A DNA stretch of 64,000 nt from Anagrus nilaparvatae (taxonomy: Eukaryota > Arthropoda > Insecta > Hymenoptera > Mymaridae), in the NCBI GenBank assembly GCA_022575985.1, contig JAKSXM010000132.1:1798001-1862000 (forward strand), read 5' to 3'. A model generated the notes under the pieces. That model saw only the letters and a program-made list of their open reading frames with translations. It was not told where the DNA came from and searched no databases. Position 1 is the stretch's first letter; each line of letters opens with the position of its first letter. Made by a program: the position numbers and the translations under genes. Of this stretch, positions 35,631 through 47,115 are shown in pieces.

Positions 35631-38600
35631 TTAAAACATTTCACCCAATGGTCTTATAGTCAGTTCAGTGATTTGCACCCGTCTTGGTACACTTATAACA
35701 TACAAAATAGAATCAGCAATATCTTCTGATTCAAGTACAGGCATCTCCTCCATATTTGGTAAATCTACAGAAGCAGTATCTAAAATTTCAGTTTTAACAA
35801 CACCAGGGCTAATATTCTGAAAAAATTTTTAAAAAGAAGTGTTTGTTATTTACAATTTAAATTCAATTTTAAATTTTGTATAATACTTTTATTAGAATTT
35901 ATGGTGAATTAGGTTTTTATTTATTCATTATACCGTATAGGAGCCAATTTTCGAACGTATTGAATTTCGATCAAATACACACAAAATAGCGTTTATATAA
36001 AAAAGTATGCATAATTTATCTAAAACCGAGTTTTATTATGAAACTATAAACCCTAAAGAACTGATTTTTACCTTACTGATGTTAAAAAACAATTTAAATT
36101 AATAAAAAAAATAAGAAAAATGTTCTCTTGTACATCCTTACGAGATTTTTCTCATCGTTTTCACCAAATCTCGTGTGTTATTAAAATCGAGTTTTAGGGA
36201 TACCTACTCTATGCCGAACACTAAAAATGCTTTTAATTACGTTGTGGTGCTTTAATAAATGAAGGGAAAGGGTTATATTCACTTATTTATTGCAAATTTA
36301 TTTTAAATAGGTATATCGATAATCGAATCCGAACTTTTTTAAACGTATGGGTATTTTCGATATTTTCAATTTAATTACACTTTTTTTAATTTAAACGATA
36401 TTTATTTAATAATAATACACTAAATTTGTCATAATTACATTATTTATACTATCTTTTATAATATTTAATAGAATATTTTATAAACTAACACACATAAACA
36501 CAATTTAAAGTACTTATATACTTATGTATCACTTTGTTTATAACACAATAAATCCTCGTAAATGCTTTGATTTTAATAAAAATTACGTAAAAACACTTTA
36601 AAATTGGAAAAAAATCTTTATTTTAATATTAAAAATGTATAAAAATTATATTCTAACACTTGTTTCACAAAATTAATGCTTTTTTTACTTTTAAATACAC
36701 AAATAAATAAAGAGTTAAACAAATGCGTGTTGTTGATAAAAATTTCGCGCGCGAACGTTATTGAAACGGCGGGTTGCGTAAACAGGGGGTCTATTTTGTT
36801 TCCTTGAGTTTTAAAAACATTATAATTATCAACTATTATCTTTCGTTAATTAAAATTAAAAAGCAAATTTTAACAAATAAATGTTTAAAATACATGATTA
36901 TACAAGTGTGTAGTTCATCTGTTGTTTACTATATTTTACTCTTATTATAGGTATTTTATATTAAAAAAACAAGAAAAAAGAAGTGAAAAGGGAGTTAAGA
37001 AATAGGTATAGTTATACCTATAAGAATTCTATTAAAACTCGCGCGATTTAAACTTAGTTTTAACGATTTTCAAATTATCGAAAATTAATTCGATCAAAAT
37101 GATACTATTATCAAAAATAGAATTTGCATTATCGAAATTACCTTACCTTGCACACTTGTAATAAATGTAAATTATTAATTACCCATCAATAAATTTGATA
37201 TTTTTTTAATTGGAATAATAAAATATAGGATTTCCCTGATCAAATGCAACAATATTTAACTCGAATTATTAATTTTAAAGTATATTTTTCAATAAATAAA
37301 GATACAGCTAGGTATAAGAAAGTGACTTATGATCGAAAACTGGCTCCTATACGGTATTCGAATTTTTTTTTTTAATTTTTTTCAAGGGAAATATGTGAAT
37401 CTTGCATCAGCCATGGAGTGTTTGCGGGCTTTAAAGACCCGCAAATTTCCATTACCACCCAGTTGTACAAGTAGAATCGGAAGACTGCCGATGAACGCGG
37501 TCGCCGGTTTTGTCCCAGATTCTTACTGGATAAAGACATTATAAACCCTCCTGCGCTTGTTTGCCACAAACCGGAACTCCCTTTTTAGGTATAACCTCAA
37601 TTTGGGATGCGCAACTGGCCACTGCCTTCCCCCTGCCTAGGGAAAGGAGAGCTCTCTACGATAGAAAGCCCTTCTCCTTTTTGATAACAGAGTGGCCCTC
37701 ACGTACTCTGCTACTTTGTTCCAGTTTTCAGGACTTCTTAGCATTTCCGGGACCACTCGCTCTGGCCTCCAAATCGGGAAGGATGGGCACCCCTCCGAAT
37801 AGTGCACACATCCAAAGAATGTGTGCTCTACGGTATCTACCTCACCCGGAAACTGCAAGCAATGTCGTGTTGACAACTTGTGCCACTTCTTTAATATGTC
37901 ACGGTAGTACCCGTGTGACCTGTTAAGAACTGGGTGAGATAGAAATCTACCTCGCCATGTTTGCGTCCCGTCCAGCCCTCCAGACCCCGAATATTTTGAA
38001 ATTTATTAAAACTCACCGTTACACGAATTTTAGTTCCTCTCAATTCATTGATACATGTTTCAGAAATAGCCCTTACAGCAAATTTTGTAGCTGCATAAAC
38101 ATTTGTATGAAAAGGTGTATTTAATACTTTGTGGCCAGTAACACTGCAAAATCAAAAATAAGTTAATGTGAATTATACATAATTTGATATTACGCATTAA
38201 TAAATAATTTCACTGAAAAAAAAATCCGCTCGTACTAAGCAAAATTTATTTTCATCAACTGCGCTTCGCGCACAGATTAATTTGAGCTATTGTAATTTAT
38301 GAAAACAAAAAAATTATGATTATTCAGTTACAATTTAGGGTAAATTGCAAAAATTTTAAATAATAAACTAAAAAAGTTTACAGCTACATTTAATTCACCA
38401 ATAACCTCACAATTTGTATTATAACATGAATTTAAAATTTTGTAGATATAATATATGAAGTTTGTTTACGTTATTGTGAGAACCAATCAGAATGACTTTA
38501 TTGCGATTACACCTAGCAACCGTTGCGATGAGCAATGTCTTTTTTAGGATATAGGATAGGATGCTTTAAAGATTGTGAATGGTTGCTAAATAATCTCGTC

Positions 38601-41016
38601 TACGACTTTCGCAATAGAAAAAAAATAACTTAAATTAATTAGTTAATAAATTAATTTCAGTGCAATTTAGGCCAATATTTATTTTTCTGTTCATGGATCG
38701 TAATGTACAATTTTCTTTTTATTTTTCAGTTTTTTAGACTCAAGATTGAGAAATAATGCGGAAAATTTATTTTTTAAATTTGTTTTATGTTTTGAGTTTT
38801 TTGTAAGCATTTGAGTAGGAAAAAGAAAAGCATAGTATTCTGCTTACTTCAAACGAAATTTTTTTTTCTCAATGCAGAGTTTATAGACATATAATGCTAA
38901 TTATTTTCACCTATTTATATTAACGATATGAGCGTCCTCATTGTGCTCTTTCATCAGCTTTATAGCCTGCCTAGTGCAATGTAACAGACCCATAACATTG
39001 ACATTCATCACCATTTCCATATCAGCTGTATCGACCTCTAAAAATTAAAATAAATAAATAGATATTTTTTAAACAAGGAACAAAATATCGGTTATGAAAT
39101 TCCATACAGTGGTATGCACGAGCGAGCGTACCGAAAAAATATATATTTAATGAAAAAAAAATAATGATAATTTTAAAAAAATATTTTGAATATTTTAAAA
39201 AAGCATAAAATGATTATGATATAGATCTGTAAGCCAATAATCCTGATAGAATAATAAGGGTAGAAACTGCGCTTTTTTGCCCTAGATATATAATCGTATA
39301 TTTTTAACGAAGGAAGTAAAAAAAATGGCCCAAATCGCACGTTGATTAACAAACGAGGTGAAGCCGAAGCCCATTCTTTTTTTGTCCACACGGAAAAAAC
39401 GAAAATTTTCTTTCTTAGTGGGGAGAAAACGCATATTTTTCGATCTCGTTTTGGGGCGTAAAAAGTGTTTTCGACTTGCAGAAAAGAAAAAATTTTTTTA
39501 TTTATTTATTTATTTATTTAATATTTTCATACATTGTGAAAATTTAACGGGTATGTACTACCCTTTACAGTTGTAAATATACATTTTGATTGGTCTAGTT
39601 GTACTTTATTTGAACTAAAACTATATTAAAATTTAAGTTTAAAAGCTATAAAATAAACATATAATAAATTAAATTTTATATTATATACATTTGATTTATA
39701 TTCATAAAATAAATAAACAATTAATGTACAAGTTAGTTTAATTCAATAAATATAAGAAAATCTAGATCAAAATGCATTATTCAATATTTTTTACTGTACA
39801 TGGTTTGTAATCTAATCTTTAGAGCGTTTCTGTCGTTCATCAGATTCTGGTAATCTTTGGAAAGACCGTTCCAAAGACGTCTGAATCTATAGGATGGAGA
39901 GTTAAAAATATTATCATTTGTAGTGCCGATTTCTTTAAAATGTCTTTGGGATCTTAAGCTGTAATCTAATTTTCTGAGTTCAAATTTATTCTTTAAATTT
40001 TCGTCAACAGCCCTTCCCGATATTATGTCAGAAAAAATTAACAAGTCATTTATTAGATGATAGGATTTTATTGTATATAAATTAGCCAAATTAGAAACTC
40101 TAGAATAATCATGATCTGTATAGTTCATGTTTATTCCACATTTAAATGATAAATATCTTAAAAAACGTTTATTTACGTAATCAAGCTCCTTGAAGTCAAC
40201 CTCAAAGTTAGGAGACCATATTACCGATCCAAACATAAAATTTGGAAGAACTAGGGTCTTGTATAAATATAGAGTGGTGTTAAATGAAAAATTTTTAGTA
40301 ATACGCTTTATAAATCCCAAGGTTTGCAAGGATTTTGACTTTACAGACCTTATAATTATGTTCACGAAAACACCAACTAGAATTCACCAAGACTCCCAGA
40401 TCCCTAATAGAGGAAACTCTTTCAATAATAGAGCTTTTAATCTTGTAATTATATTTTTTGTAACTTTTCGAATTATATTTCACATATCTACGGCAAAAAG
40501 GCCTATTTTCTACCTTAGGGAGACGGCTTTTTTGCCTATTATATGTAAAACTATGTTTTAAATCAAGGGAAAAAATATGGGATTCAAATTTGGCATGCTT
40601 TCAAGTTAAGTTTTTATTATTCCTTTAGCAATATAAAATTTTGAAACCTTCTATTGATTTTTGTCTTAATGTTCCAGCATTATTAACAAGAATATGCACA
40701 GTTCCCAAATTCTTTTTTATCCAATTAAATGCTTGTATAACATCTGATTCTTTTGCGATATCACATTTAAGAGCATACAATTTTCCTTTTCCATTTACCG
40801 TACTCATTTCCTCCTAATAAAATTAGTATAAAAATTTATTTATTTTATAATTTTACATAATTTTCCTGCAGACTACAAAATTACCTCCATTTTATCTTTT
40901 CTTCTTGCAAGCCCAACAACGGTTAAATTTTTTTTAAGCAAACTTTTCACAGTTGCTAAGCCAATTCCAGCAGATGCTCCAGTTACCACTGCAACTTTTC
41001 CAGCCCAGCGTTCCAT
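35631..41016 (-). CDS. short-chain dehydrogenase/reductase, farnesol dehydrogenase/DHRS11-like, five exons
   Basis: The exons on the minus strand are 41016-40885, 40813-40648, 39037-38911, 38143-38017 and 35816-35631 (stop TAA at 35631-35633). All introns are GT-AG; the donor after exon 2 (GTTTCA) is weak. Phases 0, 1, 2 and 0 fit at each join and give 738 nt, or 245 residues, normal for classical SDRs. Motifs: MERWAGKVAVVTGASAGIG (cofactor loop, TGxxxGIG at 12-19), CDI (61-63), NNAG (88-91), NVNVMG with Asn113, INSVTGH with Ser142, YAATK with Tyr158 and Lys162, and ISPGVVKTEI (186-195). These are the NADP(H)-binding and catalytic residues of cytosolic SDRs. Insect relatives include NADP-dependent farnesol dehydrogenases; the exact substrate cannot be told. 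Introns 2, 3 and 4 hold transposon sequence. The coding exons look intact. Confidence 0.92.
35933..37354. mobile_element. 1.4-kb TA-flanked TIR element in SDR intron 4
   Basis: CCGTATAGGAGCCAATTTTC at 35933 and the reverse complement of CCGTATAGGAGCCAGTTTTC ending at 37354 form a TIR of about 22 bp with one mismatch. TA flanks both ends (35931-35932 and 37355-37356), as for Tc1/mariner-type elements. No transposase frame lies inside, so it is non-autonomous. A small GC patch with GCGCGCGAACG occurs near 36750. The insertion expands SDR intron 4. Confidence 0.8.
37364..37987 (-). pseudogene. 5'-truncated LINE 3' end (R1/Jockey-like) with poly(A), in SDR intron 4
   Basis: On the minus strand the C-terminal region of a LINE ORF2 is readable: GRKHGEVDFYLTQFLTGH, then after a frameshift GEVDTVEHTFFGC, PERVVPEMLRSPENW and RRRAFYRRE. 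These match the zinc-knuckle-like C..C..DT.EH..F.C tail and the ENW...A motif of R1/Jockey-type elements. An A-rich tail lies at the low-coordinate end (37364-37385). CGAAT occurs on both sides (37359-37363 and 37988-37992), a likely target duplication. GC is far above the flanks, so the insertion is probably recent. It landed just beside the TIR element's edge. Confidence 0.85.
38211..38250. repeat. possible end of a CACTGAAA-tipped MITE in SDR intron 3
   Basis: CACTGAAAAAAAAATCCGCT followed by ACTAAGCAAAATTT resembles the left end of the element at 44220. A CAGTG lies further along near 38665. The match is short and the boundaries are unsure. Confidence 0.35.
39497..40490 (-). pseudogene. 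LINE 3' fragment in SDR intron 2
   Basis: On the minus strand the region after the RT core of a Jockey/CR1-like LINE is readable: IERVSSIRDLGVLV then FREH (about 40430-40380), a frameshift, then SLQTLGFIKRITKNF, LYLYKTLVLPNFMFGSVIWS, LDYVNKRFLRYL and YRFRRLWNGLSKDY, to a stop at 39781. A TTTA repeat at 39497-39521, which reads TAAA on the minus strand, is the likely 3' tail. The part before the VSSIRDLGV block is missing. It sits between SDR exons 2 and 3 on the same strand as the gene. Confidence 0.85.
40505..40607. repeat. dispersed repeat shared with 18741-18840
   Basis: GAGACGGCTTTTTTGCC, ATTATATGTAAAACTATGTT and AAATATGGGATTC match the copy at 18741-18840. It abuts the LINE fragment on one side and SDR exon 2 on the other. 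Confidence 0.65.
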
Positions 41017-41510
41017 TTCTGATTTTTTTTTTATTTACAATTTTTTTAAAGTTTTAATATTTTAAAAGCAACTGTAGATATTCACTATACTTTACTATCT
41101 GACAAACTTAAATGTAATGTGCAAACTAAACTGAAATGTGCATTACTAGCAAAAAAATTATTATTTTAAACTTGCAGAATAAAACCTTGAAAATTTTCCT
41201 TGAAAAATAAATATAAAAAACAAATACTGTTTTGAATAAAAAAATAATTAATGTATATAAAGGTTAATAATAATATCATGAATGCACTATACTATAAATA
41301 GCAACTATAGTTGAGAATCATTTATTATGTAACTAAAATATTAGACATCAAAACAAAAATGTCAATTGATAAATTACATGTTTCATATTTTTTTTAAATA
41401 GTTTACAATTGTGCAGATTTTTTGCAAAATTTTACATATTTTGAATTATTCTTGCAATTAATATCACAGAAAAATTAATAAGATAATAAACATTATGAAC
41501 GCATGCATTT
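41017..41510 (-). promoter_or_regulatory. upstream region of the SDR gene (part of the duplicated block)
   Basis: This AT-rich sequence precedes the SDR start codon and should contain its 5' UTR and promoter. It is the same DNA that was duplicated with exon 1 to 34438-34924. The two copies remain alignable along their full length, ending together at GAACGCATGCATTT. No core promoter motif can be named with confidence. Confidence 0.45.
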
Positions 41511-41709
41511 GCTGTCAGGTTGATCTGCTAAATATTTACTTCATAATTTTTAATTGAATAAAAACTTTCAGATTAGATTAAAAGAATATTTTCATTTTAA
41601 GTCAATTTTTTCTTTCTCTATTTTTATTTTTTTTTGTCAGTAAATCAGTGAAAGCTTTAGGAATAATTAATGATTTTCCCGAAGAAATCTGAGTTAATGC
41701 ATATAGCTA

Positions 41710-41948
41710 TGGCCGCGCGGAGGAATCCCACAAGTCACACATTTATGTTTTTAAAATAAATGCATTTAAAGATTTCTGTTTCCTTGACATTTAATAATTT
41801 TAAATTTATTTCTAATTTTAATAACTAAATTTTTTATTTGAGGGCTAAAAACTGAATTCATATGAAGGATATGACCTTAAAAAACATGAAAATATAAAAA
41901 AGATAAGTTTTCAAAATTTGTGACTTGTGGGATTTTTCCGCGCGGCCA
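41710..41948. mobile_element. TA-flanked MITE with GC-rich TGGCCGCGCGG tips
   Basis: TGGCCGCGCGGAGGAATCCC then ACAAGTCACA at the left end pairs with TGTGACTTGTGGGATTTTTC then CGCGCGGCCA at the right: about 31 bp of TIR with two or three mismatches. TA flanks both sides (41708-41709 and 41949-41950). The 239-bp element has no ORF of its own. The CG-rich tips stand out strongly in this AT-rich DNA. Confidence 0.85.
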
Positions 41949-42139
41949 TAGATAAATCAATTGAATTCGAGAATAATTTCGATCGACGCATGTAAAATAT
42001 AATCTCAGATTTTTCGCAGAATTATTAGGTCCGTTCTTTTTGTCCCGAAAAAGTAGAACTGAAGTTAAACAGAGACAAAAAATGCGCACTCATTTCAAAC
42101 ATTTTATAAGTTAGATTGTATTTTATTTAAATTTTTATT

Positions 42140-42625
42140 AATTACTATTAATACCTTATGTTATGTTGGTGTAATGCCTGACTTGCCTTTTTTTGTTATA
42201 AATTACTACCTTAGGTTATGTGGGTATAATGCTTGACGTGACGTTTTTTTATTATAAATCTCTACCTTAGGTTATGTGGGTGTAATGCCTGAGGTGTCGT
42301 TTTTTGTTATAAATTACTCCCTTAGGTTATATAAGTGTAATTCTTGATGTGCCTTTAATTATTGTAAATTACTCTCTTCGGTTATGTTGCAGCTGTAAGG
42401 CCTTACGTGTCTTTTTTTATTATAAATCTCTACCTTAGGGTATGTGGGTGTAAGGCTTGACGTGAAGTTTTTTATTATAAAGCTCTACCTTAGGTTTTGT
42501 GTGTGTAATACCTGACATGTCTTTTTTTATTATATATCTCTACCTTAGGTAAGGTGGGTGTAATGCCTGACGTGTCTTTTTTTTATTATAAATCCCTACC
42601 TTACTTTATGTGGGTATAAAGTAAA
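42140..42625. repeat. minisatellite, about 55-bp unit, nine copies
   Basis: The core word TACCTTAGGTTATGTGGGTG, then TAATGCCTGACGTG, returns nine times. Its CC anchor falls at 42155, 42210, 42266, 42321, 42376, 42434, 42489, 42544 and 42600, so unit length is 55-58 bp. A T-run and TATAAAT link the cores. Copies differ by a few bases each, and the array shows no reading frame. Confidence 0.92.
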
Positions 42626-42699
42626 CTTAAATATAATTGATTGTAGTGATTTTATTTCTCTTTAATGTTTGATAAATACAATAAAATTTGCTATATTTA

Positions 42700-42765
42700 T
42701 ATAATTTGTAATTATCACCTTTACTAGATGCTAAGATTCTAAACACAAATTATTCCGATTTCATT
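42700..42765 (+). repeat. short AGTCCCTAAA-family fragment
   Basis: TATAATTTGTAATTATCACC, TTTACTAGATGCTAAGATTC and AAACACAAATTATTCCGATT match the middle of the family, just before its tandem units. It lies right after the minisatellite. Confidence 0.6.
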
Positions 42766-44219
42766 TGTTGAGTAAAAATTTAATTGTTTATAACAATTAG
42801 CTAGTCCATTATAGAAGATTTATTTACTTAAAATGTATAATATGTTATAATTATAATTTATTCACTTGTACATTGTAAAAGACTGTTATGATCAATGAAA
42901 TATTTACTCTTTTGTTATTGACAAATAAAGTTCTATATATTTTTACCTCAAAATTAGCTGGCTTTAAGGAATTTCTTTTTTTGTTCTCAACATCAAATCG
43001 AATGTATACATTTTTGTTATGTTTACTTTGAAAATCGAGCTGCAACATTTTTTTCTTCTAGAATAAAATAACTTTTAAGTACTATAAATTTTACAATCTA
43101 TATATAGTTCTTTCCTATTCCCGTAAATGCAGAAAATGGAATGGAATTGCTTAGTTTATCAAAGAATAATATCTTCAGATATTTCAAAGACTTAAAATTA
43201 AATAAATAATATAAATATTTTAAATATTATAAATAGCATAAAAAATCTGAGAAAATACATGTCATTAAAATTTAAATACTAAAAATTATATTATCTAAAA
43301 ATTTTCTTTTATATTATTAACGTATTATACAAATATATAAATGATAAGTACGACTATGAGATGTATTTAATGACATATAAATATATGCATTACAATTGTT
43401 AGGATTCGTCTGGAATATATAGTACATAATTTAATCCTCGTTTATTAATAATCATAATAATAATAAGAAATATTTTGGAGAAATCGTCTACTACTCTCTA
43501 CTATTATTTATTAGCCTCATTATTATATGTAAGCTTAAGTCATGTCAAAGCACAAATTTTAAGCTTTTCATTTTACTCAATAGTAGTACTAAGTACTATA
43601 AATATTTTAAGTAAGTATTTTTATGGATGTACTTGAAATTTTAAAAAGCTAATTTATTATTGTAAAATTCAGTTATTTCGGCTCGCTTCAAACTTATTTT
43701 GATAGCTTTTCGCGAGGCTGAATTTAATCAAAAATATGTAATAAAAAATGTCGATGTTTTTTAAATGCACGTTTTTTAAGCGTTAATAAGCAGATTTAAA
43801 GTGAGTTAATGTTTTTTAAATCTGTCAATTTTTGTAACACTGAACAATATATATATATCAGATCAGTAGAAATTTTTAATAAATCCACCTACCCAACCTC
43901 GATTCACCCCTTCAATCGATACTGTTTGTATTAGGTTTATATTTAAATTTTTAGCTTGAACTCTCAGGCTACAATCAATTTTTTAAACGCTAATGAAAAA
44001 TTTTCCCGGCATAAAAATTTTCTAATTTTTAGTGATAAACATAAATAAAATAACAGCCTAGTTTCAGAAAGGCCAAGTCATTCAATTTTAAAGTCATTGA
44101 CTCCAAATTAAAAGATCATATTTTTAGAAATTCAAATTTTAGCAAAATTTCTTTCTTATGATTTTTCAAGTTATCATAAGATTTTCCAAAAAAAAACAAC
44201 GATATCAGATTTAAATCTA
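42766..44219. other. AT-rich intergenic DNA, no gene seen
   Basis: No coding motif or bounded repeat was recognised. A minus frame at 42851-43048 has no domain. Confidence 0.5.
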
Positions 44220-44450
44220 CACTGAAAAATAAATCCGATTGTTGCTAGCAAAATTCCAGTTATGGCAGCTGAATTTTTTTTCTTTCAAATTACATAAAAT
44301 ATAGTCAAAAATTTTTTATTATAACTTCCATCATGCTCGCATTTTAAATGATTGAAACTCATTTTTTTAAATTGCTTTTACGTTCAGAACCATTTGCAAT
44401 CGTTTAAACCAAAAATTCATTGCATTAGCCATAACCAGAATTTTTTTCAG
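44220..44450. mobile_element. CACTGAAA-tipped MITE copy
   Basis: It begins CACTGAAAAATAAATCCGAT, passes through ATTCCAGTTATGGCAGCTGA and ACCATTTGCAATCGTTTAAA, and ends CCAGAATTTTTTTCAG. Segment order matches 47473-47771. The right tip lacks the final TG. Confidence 0.65.
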
Positions 44451-44867
44451 ATTAGCAAAGCATTTTACGAGTCTCTAACTCTTGTAATTAATATTTTAAA
44501 ACTTTATTGAGAGTAAAATTGCTAAAAAGAGCAAACTATTACAAAACACCAAAAAATCCGGGTTTTTAGTAAATTTTTTCTGGTTCATGTATGGGAACAT
44601 ATGAAAATTATTTAGGCTGGCTACTAAAACTACCATATGCTGACGTTAAAATTATATTTTTCAATTCATTTGTACGGTAACACGAAAAAATTTTTATGTT
44701 TTGGTATGAGAATGCAGTAAAAAAATTGCAGCAATTAAAAACTTTAAAAAAACTTTAATATGCAATCTATTTTCTTTCGATTAAAAATTCAAAAAACATT
44801 TTTTATTTTCAAGGTAAGTAATGAGCTTACAATGGTTTAAAAACATAACTAAATGTGTATATATGTA

Positions 44868-45897
44868 CACGGTGACCTGGAAGCGTTTTATTATGCGATC
44901 AAAATGACAAAAAAAACTGTATATTAGGGTCTTTTCTACACTAAAAAATGTCTATATAAATATCCGGACCTTCTATCCAGCTACTTTAAGCGTTTGCTGT
45001 AAATATTTTCATAATTTGAATAATGATGATTTGAATTTTTTTATACGACTGGCTTTTTTTTCGAAGTATCCGGGATTCCTGCAGAACCGCCTGCAGAACT
45101 CGAAAATATAAGTAAAAAAAATAAGTTTCTCGTTGGATTTAGACCAAAACATCGATTTTCGAGCCCACGATAGCTCTCGAAAGTTTTTTTTTCCTCCTTA
45201 AAATTGGGATTTTCTTAAAACTTTCAGTTTTTCCAGTGGATTAAAATTACGTTTAAAATTATGTTCCAATTGATATACTTTAGTATTTTTTCCCCAGGAA
45301 TCCGATAAAACCATTTATTTTAGCTTTTGACTACCTCTTGTATGAGAAAAATCCATTTTCGTTGCCTTTTAGGGTCCAAATTTCAAGGGGACCAATTTTA
45401 AAAGTTTCGTAGTTTTCTGAATAAATTTTTCTGTATATTATTAACAAGAGGGACTTGTCTATTTTTTCCCTAAGAATTCGATGGAACCATTTATTTTAGC
45501 TTTTGACCACGTTTTATAGGAGTAAAATCGATTTTATTGGTTTTTAAGGTCCCAATTTTAAGGAAATCTATTATAAAAAGTTAGCAGTTTTCAAAATAAG
45601 TTTTTCTGATTATTATTTAAAAGAAGGTCTTGTATACTTTTTCCCCGGAAATTCGACCACGTCTTATATGAGAAAAATCGAATTTTGTCGTTTTTCAAGG
45701 TCTTAATGTTAAGGAAATCCATTATAAAAATCAAGACAATATTGAAAATATGAAAATATTGACAGCAAACGCTTAAAGTAGCTGGATAGAAGGTCCGTAT
45801 AGGAAATTCGTAGACATTTTTTAGTGTAGAAAACACCCCACCATACGGTTTTTTTTGTCATTTTGATCAAATAATAAAACGCTTCCAGGTCACCGTG
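44868..45897. mobile_element. 1.03-kb TIR element with long arms and internal repeats
   Basis: The inverted arms, about 150 bp each, begin CACGGTGACCTGGAAGCGTT. The left arm is 44868-45020 and the right about 45745-45897. They share AAATGACAAAAAAAAC, ACATTTTTTAGTGTAGAAAA and TAGCTGGATAGAAGGTCC in reverse complement. TGTA flanks both ends (44864-44867 and 45898-45901), a possible 4-bp target duplication. The interior holds two and a half to three copies of a unit of about 180 bp (CCATTTATTTTAGCTTTTGA, starting near 45310 and 45496, with a shortened third near 45650). No transposase is seen. The superfamily is uncertain. Confidence 0.85.
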
Positions 45898-45910
45898 TGT
45901 ACGATCCGAA

Positions 45911-46095
45911 ATAATTTAGCTTAAATGGGTAATTACAAAAATAAACTTGTTCCCATGTCTAGTTTAGCTTGTCTTCAAAATCAAATTACACCATTAAAAA
46001 ATCTTTTACAACAATTTGATGCTAATGAATTATAAGCCAAATTAGCCATGGGAACAGTTTTATTTTTGTAATTAGCCACTTTAAGCTAAATTATT
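45911..46095. mobile_element. 185-bp MITE with ATAATTTAGCTTAAA tips
   Basis: ATAATTTAGCTTAAATGGGT then AATTACAAAAATAAAC and TTGTTCCCATG at the left is matched in reverse by CATGGGAACAG, TTTTATTTTTGTAATTAGCC and TTTAAGCTAAATTAT at the right. TIRs are about 48 bp with a few mismatches. It lies only 13 bases from the right end of the preceding element. Confidence 0.8.
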
Positions 46096-46889
46096 CAAGG
46101 AATTGTGCATGAGATATAAATATCTACAAAACTTGTATTTCTCAGACATGTATTACAACAATTTAAGTATCTTTTAAATGCATAAATCACAGCTTTTTGA
46201 AGAGCTGGTATATAAATAAGTAAATTTTGAGAAAATTAATTATTGTATGAAAAAGTATATAAAACTTTTATTAAGCTTATTAAAATCTTCTTTTAAAAAT
46301 ATATTTGTCTCTTGGGAATTTGTATATAATAATATCAGAATACTAACTCACTGTAAAGTACGCGCATAATATTATGAAAGTGTATGTGCAATATGGCGTT
46401 TATCGTATAGAATATTCAAGTAGTAAATGTCTCGGATTTAATATCTTTATTTCAAATGATATAATAATTTATTAATAAATAATATTCACTTAAATATTTT
46501 AAATGTGTTATTCCTTCTTATTTTTCCTACATCTGAATAATAAAAATTAAATTTGACGTGCTCTATTTATTTGAAAAAAAGTCTTAATTTTTTATTTTTA
46601 ACACTGTAAAAACATAGTGCCTTAAATTTGTTTACCCCCTTGTAAAGCTAAAAGTTCATATTTTAAGTTTTTCGGTACGCCATCTTTGAAAATTCGGAAA
46701 ATATTTTGGGTTGAATATTTACAAATTATTTATTTTGTAATTTTTGGTATTTACAAATTTTCTAATTTCAATTTGTAATTTTATGATTTACAAATGAACT
46801 TACCAATTTGTAATTTATAAATTTACTGATTCTATTTTGTTTATGCGTTAGATTTACCAAATAGGATTTGAGAGTAGGGACTGCAGGGT
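46096..46889. other. AT-rich intergenic DNA, no gene seen
   Basis: No gene was recognised. TTTACAAATTT-type words recur at 46715-46830. Confidence 0.5.
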
Positions 46890-47115
46890 TTTAAAAAAAA
46901 ACTGGCTCAAAAACAAGAACATATTTTACAAAAGATTTTTTGGATGCTAAATATTATTTTCTATGTAATCTAAATTCTCATCTAAAATTGTAAATAGTCG
47001 TGATCAAGGGGGGTGGGGGTAAAATGGGACTTGGAATTATTTTGATTTAGGCACTTGGAATAATTCGGTTTTATGGGTATAGAAAATTTTGAGTTCAGGG
47101 ACAAGCGTGACTTTG
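46890..47115. repeat. relative of the Penelope insertion site plus an AGTCCCTAAA-family fragment
   Basis: AAACTGGCTCAAAAACAAGAA then ATTTTACAAAAGATTTTTTG and GTAATCTAAATTCTCATCTA match the two flanks of the Penelope-like remnant (880-957 and 1746-1790) without the retroelement between them. From about 46995 a G-rich stretch and GGACTTGGAATTATTTTGAT units match a minus-oriented piece of the AGTCCCTAAA family. Confidence 0.65.

Noticed and set aside
37561..37926. 121-residue plus-strand frame in GC-richer DNA
   Set aside because: It is the antisense of the LINE C-terminal region read on the minus strand; its length reflects only the higher GC.
42140..42625. Possible CRISPR-like array
   Set aside because: The units are contiguous tandem repeats without unique spacers, in a eukaryotic genome.
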